The translations under genes and the position numbers were made by a program. Below are positions 46,627 to 54,900 of a stretch of 64,000 bases of DNA, one piece after another. The notes beneath the pieces are model-generated. The model had not been told where the DNA came from. It ran no database searches and worked only from the letters and a program-made list of their open reading frames with translations. Positions within the stretch are counted from its first letter, which is position 1. Every line of letters starts with the position of its first letter. The DNA is from Staphylococcus pseudintermedius (GTDB lineage Bacteria; Bacillota; Bacilli; Staphylococcales; Staphylococcaceae). The stretch is from assembly GCF_001792775.2 (NCBI RefSeq), contig NZ_MLGE02000001.1, positions 248,001 to 312,000 of the forward strand, in the 5' to 3' direction.

Positions 46627-46950
46627 ATTCGCATAACCGACGACGTCCATGACCATGCCAAGTAACAAAATATATTTTTGATTGTACGACATGGACCACT
46701 TAGAAATGATATATGTACAAGAAATGACAATGACCGTGTTTACAATCATCAGTATAGAAAACATTTTAACGCCATCAATGTTTAAATATGCAAGATGGAT
46801 AGGATTGAAGATCTCTTTCAACCGTATCACAATGTATGAAGACGCGGAAAGTTCCCCCATCATCAATATACTGAAACCGAACGTCATAATAATGAAATGG
46901 CGATCTTTCAGTACGGTGTCATAACTTTTTATGATTCTGATTGGATGCAA
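46627..46950 (-). pseudogene. Internal fragment of an MFS transporter gene
   Basis: About 108 codons of a membrane protein (HFIIMTFGFSILMMGELSAS and VNTVIVISCTYIISKW) in frame with the IS3 transposase fragment that follows. It looks like helices 7-9 of an MFS permease. Both ends are missing, so the gene was broken by the IS insertion and a later deletion. The joined frame is an artefact of decay. Confidence 0.65.
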
Positions 46951-46955
46951 TAACA

Positions 46956-47288
46956 GATGAAAAAGGTGACAAAATTTTCAACTACAAAGTAACGAGCACG
47001 TTTGAAAACCAAAATGTTTCCACAGATTTAGCGCTATTTGAGAGTGATATGTAGCAGCTACAGCAGTTTGAGTTAAAAACGGGTATGACTGACATTTCCT
47101 TTTTAGAACCAGGTCTCTATTTGTCTGTGATTCATCTTGAGGACGACGAAATCATACTTTACGTGCACTATGATTCGGGGATGCTGTGCTCAAATACAGG
47201 TACAGATTCGGGTGTAGCGGTTAAATTGAATGTCACTCAACATGCTTTTCAGTCATTTATTGATGAATTGACTGGGATTGTTAAGTGA
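46956..47288 (+). pseudogene. Truncated hypothetical gene with in-frame TAG
   Basis: One frame can be read from 46956 to TGA at 47286: DEKGDKIFNYKVTST then, after TAG 47052-47054, TGMTDISFLEPGLYLSVIHL. No start codon with a ribosome site is seen, and the 5' end abuts the MFS fragment. The downstream part alone (47085-47288) could be mistaken for a 67-residue gene. No family is recognised. Confidence 0.5.
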
Positions 47289-47359
47289 AGTTAGAAATTG
47301 AACATTATCAAAGCGAAGTTACCTCTTGAAATTGATTAAAGAAATATAGGAGTGGGACG

Positions 47360-48292
47360 ATGAACGCTGTGATGTATATTTTTTGTATACTGATTTGGGG
47401 TCTTAATTTTATAGCGGTTAAAATACAAGGGGAAAGTATCAGCTTAGAAGTGGCACTCCTTTATCGCTCTATAATTGCGTTAGTATTGTTTAGTGTGTTG
47501 TTATGGGGGTTACGTCAACGTGTTGCATTAAACAATGTGAATTGGTTAACAGTGGTAGGTTTCGGCCTTTGCAATTTTACTGTGAGTTATTTGTTGCTCT
47601 ATTACGGGACGTTTTATAGTACAGCAGCCATTGTGACGCTCATTTTTTTAATGGAATCTATTTTGACACCAGTTCTCATTAGCATTGTATTTAAAAAGTC
47701 TATCGCCCCTAAAATTTATATCGGAGGTTTGTTAGGGATTCTCAGCGTCATGGTGATTTTGTCTCCCGATTTGAACCATTTGTCCAGCGAGTTCATTATG
47801 GGCATTGTGATGGCAACCTTTGGAACAACTATCACTTTTGTAGGGGATGTCTTGTCGTTGTTCAATAGTAACAGAGGGATGCATCCGGTTCTTGCAAATG
47901 CGTTTGGTATGGTGGGAGCTGTTCTATTCTTACTGTTTTATAAGTTAATCCAAGGCCGACATTATACTGTTCATACAGACGTGAATTTTGGATAGGTCTC
48001 CTTTATTTATCAGTTTTAGCTTCTTTTCTTGCGTGGCTGTTTTATTTTGAAATTAATTCAAAATATCGGCGCCTCGGAGAGTAGTTACATGGTGCCGATG
48101 TTTCCGGCTATTGGGAGAATCGCAAGTGTATTATTAGGTGAATCTCAATTGAGTGTCAGTTTAGTTTTAGGCATTGTTTTAGCTTGTTTCGGTGCTTATT
48201 TGGCATTTAAGAAAAATATGGCACTAGACTCATATAAATGTATTGCATATACACCTAAAAATTTAGAGGAGACATCTTCAAATTTTAGTTGA
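47360..48292 (+). pseudogene. EamA/DMT-family transporter gene with two frameshifts
   Basis: The first 211 codons (ILIWGLNFIAVKIQGE, EVALLYRSIIALVLFS) are a normal EamA-type transporter of about seven helices. At 47990 a T missing from TTTTGG shifts the frame to a TAG. The next frame (WIGLLYLSVLASFLAWLFYF) lasts to about 48050, where a second shift leads to LIQNIGASESSYMVPMFPAI and LGIVLACFGAYLAFKK. Restoring both gives a full-length protein of about 300 residues. The drug/metabolite exporter is therefore inactive unless these are sequencing errors. Confidence 0.75.
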
Positions 48293-48388
48293 TGATTAAA
48301 TATTAGTTTAGATGTGTCAATATAAAGTAGCTTTTTCAGCCACTTTATATTGATAGATAGTATTTTTTTACAATTATTTGTTTTCAAT

Positions 48389-49141
48389 TCAATATTCCAG
48401 ATTATTAAAAATTCGCAAACTCAAAATGTAAAACAAAAGTGAGTAAAAGGAAGTTATAAGAATTGAAAAAAATAGTTTAATAAAAAAATCGTTTAAATCA
48501 ACAACGTTGTTATAGCTGTTTGGAAAAATATACTGCATCCCCTTGATTAATGGAGCGATAGAGATAATCATAAACAGGAGGATGACACCTAAAATGGTAA
48601 ATCCAGATGAAAATCTCATAGATAACAATATAGCAAAAAAAATAGCGATAAAAGAAATTTCAAAAAGTCCAATTATATTTAGTAAATCATTATAAATTAT
48701 AGTTTTATCTGAGGGTAGAAAACTCCCTGACGCGTAATTAAAATTTTTGATAAAACTGAAATATAGAATTTCAGATGAAATAAATAATAAGATTAAATAT
48801 AAACCATAGAATGAAAGCAAAGTATGCAATTTTGCGTTCAATAAACGAGATCTCTTGATATCTTTATAAATAATGAGTTTACCAGTATTGTGTTCCTCAT
48901 AAAAAAGCTTACTAACAAAGTAAGACATCATTATTAGTGGTATTGCAAATTGTGATTGTGCAATTACTATACCATAATAAAAATCTAATCCAGATAGACC
49001 ATTGTCAATACCACCAATTTGCATGAAATTAGTTGGAAGGAATAAAGTGATTAGGTAAAGAAAAGGATATAAAGAAAGTGCAAGGAAAATTTTAGATGAA
49101 GTAAGTGATAGCATATTGTTAAATATACTTTTTTGTAACAT
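48389..49141 (-). CDS. ABC-2 type permease of the peptide-export cassette
   Basis: A 250-residue membrane protein with about six helices (FLALSLYPFLYLITLFL, IPLIMMSYFVSKLF, LYLILLFISSEILYFSF and others) and no recognised soluble domain. EEHNTGKLIIYKDIKRSRLL resembles the coupling loop of bacitracin/lantibiotic-type permeases. The start at MLQKSIF (49141) has GAGGA upstream and lies 1 nt after the ATPase stop. The gene is AT-rich compared with its surroundings, suggesting horizontal transfer. It is the last gene of the cassette. Confidence 0.75.
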   Translation of the reverse strand: MLQKSIFNNMLSLTSSKIFLALSLYPFLYLITLFLPTNFMQIGGIDNGLSGLDFYYGIVIAQSQFAIPLIMMSYFVSKLFYEEHNTGKLIIYKDIKRSRLLNAKLHTLLSFYGLYLILLFISSEILYFSFIKNFNYASGSFLPSDKTIIYNDLLNIIGLFEISFIAIFFAILLSMRFSSGFTILGVILLFMIISIAPLIKGMQYIFPNSYNNVVDLNDFFIKLFFSILITSFYSLLFYILSLRIFNNLEY

Positions 49142-49142
49142 A

Positions 49143-50030
49143 TTATTCCTCATTTCTTTCAAAGTAATCGAATGCACTATATAATCCTTGTTTTGGTGTA
49201 TCAATATGAACAAGATTATAGTGTGAAAGTACAAATTTTAATAATGCATTGTAATGACGAGCGTCATTTGGAATGTATATAACATTTTTTTCTATTTTAC
49301 TAATTATAGGGAACTCTCTTTTGAATAAAAGTATGTGCTCATTTTCAATTTCTTTATCAACTATAATCTTGAGGAATTGAAATTCATCCAATTGAATTTC
49401 ATGCAACTGGCCTTCTTTCAAAAAAACAAATCGATCACAAACAGCTTCTAGTTCATTGAGTTGGTGACTAGATATTAAAAGAGAGGTGTTTTTAATTTTC
49501 ACCCATTTCTTAAGTGATAATATTAAGCTTTGGACACCGTTAGGATCCAATCCAACAAAAGGTTCATCCATTATTGCTAATTTTGGTTCAATAATAAGAC
49601 ACATTGCTAAAGATAATCTCTGTTTCATTCCAAACGAGAAATGTTTAATTTTTTTATTACTTACACTTAACAGTCCAACCATATCAAGTACTTGATTGAT
49701 ATTTTTTATATACTCTGTTTTATTATTAACATTCAAGAAGTAGCGTAAGTTTTTTTCTGCAGATAAGTGGTCATAATAAACGGTGTCAATCATAATTCCA
49801 ACATTATCGAGAATATTAGATTCATTAAAGATATTAATATTGTTGATATATACTGTGCCAGAAGTGGGTTTTTTTGATTTTGCAATTATTTTCATAAGTG
49901 TTGTTTTACCAGCACCATTCTTACCTAATAAACCAACTATCTCCCCTTTTGCAACGGTTAAATTAATATCATTTAATATTATTTTATCACTATTTTTGTA
50001 TGTTTTATAAATATTATTTAGTTTTAGCAT
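49143..50030 (-). CDS. ABC transporter ATPase of the peptide-export cassette
   Basis: A 295-residue ATPase with Walker A GLLGKNGAGKTTLMK, signature FSFGMKQRLSL (SFGMKQ, as in bacitracin and lantibiotic immunity ATPases), Walker B KLAIMDEPFVGLD and switch SSHQLNELE. The C-terminal 80 residues are an extension found in BcrA/LanF-like proteins. It overlaps the end of the preceding small membrane gene by 17 nt and is tightly coupled to the permease. It probably powers export of, or immunity to, a membrane-active peptide. Confidence 0.85.
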   Translation of the reverse strand: MLKLNNIYKTYKNSDKIILNDINLTVAKGEIVGLLGKNGAGKTTLMKIIAKSKKPTSGTVYINNINIFNESNILDNVGIMIDTVYYDHLSAEKNLRYFLNVNNKTEYIKNINQVLDMVGLLSVSNKKIKHFSFGMKQRLSLAMCLIIEPKLAIMDEPFVGLDPNGVQSLILSLKKWVKIKNTSLLISSHQLNELEAVCDRFVFLKEGQLHEIQLDEFQFLKIIVDKEIENEHILLFKREFPIISKIEKNVIYIPNDARHYNALLKFVLSHYNLVHIDTPKQGLYSAFDYFERNEE

Positions 50031-50454
50031 GATGATTAACTCTCCTCTTAAAAAATATCATAATTAGAAAAGTTAAAGTAAAATAGAAAAGAATTATAAA
50101 AACAATTTGAGTAAATGATAATAGATTGGTATTCATTTCAACATAAAAACCGTTGCTTTGATGTGTATATGTAGAGGCAAGCTTTAAAAATTTTGGATTG
50201 TTCTGTATAGATTTAGCGGAAATTATGTAATAAATCAAGTTAAAGAAGCTCATAAAAAAAATACTTGCTATGTTATAAACTTTGTTACTAAGGCATAAAA
50301 GTGTAAAGTTAAGTAATACAGGAATAAGAATAATTCCAAAAATCATTGTAATAATTCCTAAGTTTACGTTGATGACAGACATTACAATAGATAACAAAAT
50401 ATTCGATATGAGAGAAAGTAAAAGAACTTTTCGTTTTGAAAACAATAAAAACAA
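50014..50454 (-). CDS. Small membrane protein of the peptide cassette
   Basis: A 146-residue or slightly shorter protein with four hydrophobic segments (VLLLSLISNILLSIVMSVI, IITMIFGIILIPVLLNF, IASIFFMSFFNLIYYII and QIVFIILFYFTLTFLIMIFF). It lies between the CPBP protease and the ATPase. The start is uncertain: TTG at 50454 has GGGG too close, and TTG at 50445 has better spacing. It may be a second ABC membrane subunit or an immunity protein. No family is recognised. Confidence 0.6.
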   Translation of the reverse strand: MFLLFSKRKVLLLSLISNILLSIVMSVINVNLGIITMIFGIILIPVLLNFTLLCLSNKVYNIASIFFMSFFNLIYYIISAKSIQNNPKFLKLASTYTHQSNGFYVEMNTNLLSFTQIVFIILFYFTLTFLIMIFFKRRVNHHAKTK

Positions 50455-50471
50455 CCCCGATAAAAAGATAT

Positions 50472-51047
50472 TTAAGAAAATTTATAGACTAATACATTGT
50501 ATAACCAATGAACTATAACAGCATCTTGTAGTCTATATTTATTTGTTAGGTAGTACAAAATGATGCTGAAAGGAAATTTTGTTAGTAAATTAATAAATAA
50601 ATTGCCGTTTAGATGCAGTATCAAAGCAAATAATAAAGATCCTATTAAAATAGATTCTTTATTATTGAATGACCTCATTAATAAAATGAATATTAAATGA
50701 CGGAATAAAAATTCTTCTCCCAAAGCAACAACAGCATATTCTACTGTGGCGTCTAATTTAACTAGATATAAAGATATTAAAGATGTGATTGTAAAAAGTA
50801 CGCCTAACCTTTTAAATTCGAAAACGTCCTGAAATAAAGAAACTAAACTGGTATTAAGTATTAATTTCATAAAAATTGTTGGTATTATTACAAAAGATAT
50901 TATGAAATTTATAGAAAACATATATAAATAAAAGTGTAAAAAGCTATTGTCATTTAAAAGAGACATTAGCATAATCCCAATATTAAAGAAAAAACTAGTG
51001 ACTATGATGATTGCACACGATAGCAATATACATTCAAACTTTTTCAT
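50472..51047 (-). CDS. CPBP-family (CAAX/Abi) intramembrane metalloprotease
   Basis: A 191-residue membrane protein. The three CPBP motifs are intact: GEEFLFRHLIF (EExxxR), FALILHLNGN (FxxxH) and HWLYNVL (HxxxN). Such proteases process peptides or give bacteriocin immunity and are typical of Gram-positive bacteriocin loci. The start is ATG 51047 after GAGGT; the TTG at 51059 is part of that site. It is the first large gene behind the candidate peptide gene and its stem-loop. Confidence 0.82.
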   Translation of the reverse strand: MKKFECILLSCAIIIVTSFFFNIGIMLMSLLNDNSFLHFYLYMFSINFIISFVIIPTIFMKLILNTSLVSLFQDVFEFKRLGVLFTITSLISLYLVKLDATVEYAVVALGEEFLFRHLIFILLMRSFNNKESILIGSLLFALILHLNGNLFINLLTKFPFSIILYYLTNKYRLQDAVIVHWLYNVLVYKFS

Positions 51048-51064
51048 TGTATACCTCAAAATTT

Positions 51065-51122
51065 ATTTCAGTAAAAACTAAGGTAAGAATAAAAACCACC
51101 ACACCTTAATTTTTACTGAAAT
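51065..51122 (-). promoter_or_regulatory. 20-bp stem-loop between the candidate peptide gene and the CPBP gene
   Basis: The arms 51065-51084 and 51103-51122 are complementary over 20 bp with one G-U pair in the minus transcript; the loop is 18 nt. No T tract follows, so it looks like a read-through attenuator or mRNA-stabilising hairpin. Such elements separate structural peptide genes from transport genes in bacteriocin operons. Confidence 0.7.
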
Positions 51123-51140
51123 TAAATAGTTGAAAGATCT

Positions 51141-51230
51141 CTAGAAATACCAATGTTTGCCTCTTCTGCCAAATTTGAAGATCCAAATGTTGATTTCATT
51201 AAATGAGAACAAATGCTTGAGAAAATTCAT
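51141..51230 (-). CDS. Candidate small peptide gene (29 residues)
   Basis: ATG 51230 lies 7 nt after GGAGGT, one of the best ribosome sites in the window, and about 17 nt downstream of a predicted transcription start. The peptide begins MNFLKHLFSFNEINIWIFKF and ends GRRGKHWYF. It is aromatic, amphipathic-looking and cationic. It matches no bacteriocin I know. An overlapping +1 frame (51122-51199, beginning MKSTFGSSNLAEEANIGISR) lacks its own ribosome site. The case rests on promoter, ribosome site, stem-loop and export genes, not on homology. Confidence 0.5.
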   Translation of the reverse strand: MNFLKHLFSFNEINIWIFKFGRRGKHWYF

Positions 51231-51253
51231 ATTTTTCACCTCCTTATAGCTAT

Positions 51254-51282
51254 AAAATAATAAAAAGCATCAATAATGTCAA
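51254..51282 (-). promoter_or_regulatory. Promoter of the candidate peptide operon
   Basis: On minus, TTGACA (51277-51282) and TATTTT (51254-51259) have 17-nt spacing. The start would be near 51247, giving a leader of about 16 nt that holds only the ribosome site. Confidence 0.65.
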
Positions 51283-51519
51283 CAACAATATTAAAAAACA
51301 AACATAATTCAATTGTTAATGTAGTTGTGGGAGATGTGGTCTCTGAATGAGAGGTTAAAAACTTTACAAAATTAATTTTATGTATATATTGTCTGATTAC
51401 CTAAGTAAGTAAATATAGAATCAAAATTTTAGAAAAACTATTTAGTTTATGAGTTGAACACATATTCTTACATTAGATTTTTATAAGTACTCTACAAATA
51501 TCTAACAAAGAATTATGAT
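51283..51519. other. AT-rich spacer between the peptide cassette and the IS3 fragment
   Basis: About 240 nt, extremely AT-rich, without an open frame, hairpin or repeat I can support. Confidence 0.4.
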
Positions 51520-51906
51520 TGATATGCTCCCTCCAAAGTGGACATTGAAAAAATGAAAGCTTTGGAGGGAGTTTTTATGTCTTTTATTAAAAAACTTAAT
51601 GTTAATCAATATCTTCATATTTTTGAAGCTTATGAAAAAGGATATTCATTTCAATATATTATCAACGCTTTAAACATTGATATTAATCCACAAACCCTTT
51701 CTTATAAGTATAGGTATTACAAAGCGCATGGCATTGACGTACTTTTACCGAATACTAAAAGAAATTGTTACTCTAAAAAATTAAAACTCAATATCATTAA
51801 CGAATACTTACATTCTGATTTGTCTTCATATGATTTAGCAATCAAATATGGTATTCGCAGCGCAACTCAAGTCAAAAATTGGATAACAATGTGTACTGAG
51901 GGTAAT
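51520..51906 (+). mobile_element. IS3-family left end with truncated OrfA
   Basis: TGATATGCTCCCTCCAAAG is probably the left terminal repeat; CTCCCTCCAAAG pairs with CTTTGGAGGGAG (51559-51570) as a hairpin. OrfA starts at ATG 51577 behind GGAGGGAG and encodes an IS150-like helix-turn-helix protein (MSFIKKLNVNQYLHIFEAYE, TQVKNWITM) of about 108 residues before it breaks at about 51906. OrfB and the right end are missing. The reading frame continues meaninglessly into the convergent surface-protein gene. Confidence 0.8.
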
Positions 51907-51920
51907 GTCCCAGCCTATTC

Positions 51921-54900
51921 CTATTTTTCTTTACGTTGGCGTCTGAATCCGAATGCTGTTAAGACTGCGCCAACTATCATCGCCATTAAAGGTCCACGTG
52001 TATTTGGAGTCGTATCCCCAGTTTTAGGTAATTCGGCAAACTGTTCATCTGGTAATGGTGGTGCTGTGACATTGTCAACTTGTATGGGTGCGTGTTGCGT
52101 TGAAGCACTGTCCATACCATGTTGCATAGGTCCTGCTGTTTGACGCACAGGTGCCGCCACTTGATTTGTAGCTGCTAGTGTTGCTGCCATGGAATCCACC
52201 GCATGAGACTGCATCATATCGGTAGCGATGCCAGTTAAAGGAACATTGTTCATCGTTTGTGGCATCTCATCAGCCTTATTTGTCATAGCTTGTGTTGTAT
52301 TCGTTGGTGTTGTAGTGACAGGGTTTGACGTGCCTTCATCTACTATCGTTGCTTCAGGCAGTGTAACAGTTGGTGCATCTGTTCTGTTTGTCGTCATTTC
52401 GCCTTTGACTGCTGTATCATCTGTCGTTGCACTGACATTGACATCAGTTGTCTCACTATGATCGGCTGATGTACCGTTTGAATTGACGTTACGCTCATCT
52501 GTTTCATTCATTGGTGCGCTATCACCGCTTTCTTGTGTGGCATCAGGCTTCGGTGCGTCAATTTCACGGATAGAAAGGTTGTCTAGAATGAAATCTTTCG
52601 TCCCTTCGAAGTTGATTTGATTGCCATTTTTCACGCCTCGTGGATCATTGGGTGTTTTCGTTGAGTAAATACCGATCCAAGTTTGACCATTTTCATCACC
52701 CGTCACTTTAAATGTCACCCGTTTCGCTTTGCCACCATCGACTGTATTTTTCAATGGTGTCTTTTCAAAGTTACGATTTTTAGAAATGTCCCCACTACCT
52801 GTCGCAAATGCATACGTATCATCAGAACCTGCTTCATAATCAAATGACACTTCATACGTTTTTCCTGGTTCGAAGTAGAAGTTTTGCGGAATCGTTTGGA
52901 TGACCATTTTATCTTTACCTGTTTGACCGTTTACTTTAAGTGACCATTTGCCATCAATGACATCATCGACACGTTTATTATTCCATCCGCGTTGTGTATA
53001 CGGTGCGTGCTTTTCAGATAAGTGAACGCGATTATCTTCAACGCCTTCAACTTCTGACACGACGAACGGGAATAACCCTTGTGGTACATTTTCGAAGTCT
53101 TGGTTGAATGTGCCGTTTTGAAGGAGATTCGCGTTATTTTCTAACACACGAATATCATCGAAATAAGTGGCACCTTCACCTGGGTCGCGTTGAATCGTCA
53201 AGTCTGCTTTACCATCTTCTGGCGCAACGAAGTACACGTACATGTTTTGGAAGTAACTACCGCCATTTTTAAACGTCGCAGCATTGTTACTATGTGCATC
53301 TGCTTTCACATAGTTTTTCGCGATCGATTGACCTGTTTCGTTACTTGCGAGCGTTTCACCGTTATGTGTCACTGCAATATGCGCCGCTGCATCACTGCGG
53401 TTATCGACGCCAACATAGACAGCGTAACGTTGTCCTGGCACTAAACCTGTCAATTGTTGCGTTAATTGCGTTGTTTTTGTTGGACTATCGATTTTTAGCA
53501 TTTCATTTGATGTTGTCGACTTGTCGATGCTCACTTTATCTTGATTGCCTTCGATTGTCCAAGGTGTCAGTTGTTGTGAGTTGAAGCCGGCATCTTTCAC
53601 GTGCATGTCTTCGCTCCAGTTCACATCTGTGTTGTCTGGTTGTGCGACTTTATAAACGACATACGGTGTGTCTGCTTTAATATTATCGAGTGTCACTTGA
53701 TGGTCTTTCACTGCCACTGTACGTGGTGACTTACGGCCCGTTTCAGATAATTCGTATAGCACGACTTGGTCTGTATCCCATGATTCAGGCAGTTTCCAAG
53801 TCGTTGAACCGCCTTTTTTATTCCAGTGATATAATTTTTCGTTATCGCCAGTTAATGGTTGGCCGTTCGCATCCCAATTCCATGGTAAAAGGTATGAATC
53901 GCCATCGAGTACTGTGCGACCATTCAATTCGATTGTACGTGAGCGGTAGTTGTCAATGTCGTTTTCATAGTCGTTAGATTTACGTTTAACAGTGACTTGA
54001 TCACCGCCTTCATTTTGTAAATCGACTTGCATTTCTGGTGTCCAGTCAATCGTTTGACCATTGGCAGTCATTTTAACAGGCTCACCATCGACAATACGCA
54101 TCACTTTATAATGTTGTAAAAACTTTGTTGGTACATCAACATTGAAAATATTTTTAATGTAAGCAGAGTAATCGTTACGACCTTGCCAACCTTCAAAATC
54201 TTTCATGTCATAACCGCCGAGCAATGGGAAGTCAGCTGCACCTGAGTATTTTGGATAGTTACCGACCCATGAATCTTTTTGATGGTTGCGTAAGAAGCGT
54301 GCTACCTCTGAGTTAATCCCTTTATTTTGGTACGATCCATACGTTAAGTCGGCTGCCCAATGTTGGAACGTGGAGTCATATTCCATACCGTGACCCCATT
54401 CGACACCGACGCGCCATCCTAAGTCGTTGATTTCTTTGGCTAATTGATGTGATGGCCAGGCTGTATTGTCGCCGGATTGTCCATTCCCCCATACATCGAC
54501 ATAAATAAAGTCGAGGTCATCACCGACAATTTGTTTGAGTGCTTCGAAGCGTTCTTTACGCCCGTGTATTAAATCGTAATCTGCATCGATGTTAAAGCCT
54601 TGATCGAGCCAGTTCCAGCCATACATATAGTTTCCATTCGCATCTTTACGTAAGAGGGCAGGGTTGAATGCTTGAGACTCTGGATATGTTTCAGATGCAT
54701 TCACATGAAGACCGAAACGTGCGCCATAATCTGCCCCTTTTTGAAGTAACGTTTTAAAGTCTTTCACGCCACCTATACGTTGACCAATATTCGCGTAATC
54801 TAAATGACCAGAGTCGTGGCCTTCACTGTTATAACCTTTTAATAAAATGGATTGCCCTAAACCATCTGTATTGAGATAGAATTTTTTCACACCATCTAAC

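Noticed and set aside
47085..47288. 67-codon plus-strand gene
   Set aside because: The same frame extends upstream across a TAG to 46956 with protein-like sequence, so it is the tail of a broken gene.
51577..52143. A 189-codon plus-strand protein
   Set aside because: Only the first about 108 codons are IS3 OrfA; the rest is antisense to the LPKTG end of the GH101 gene.
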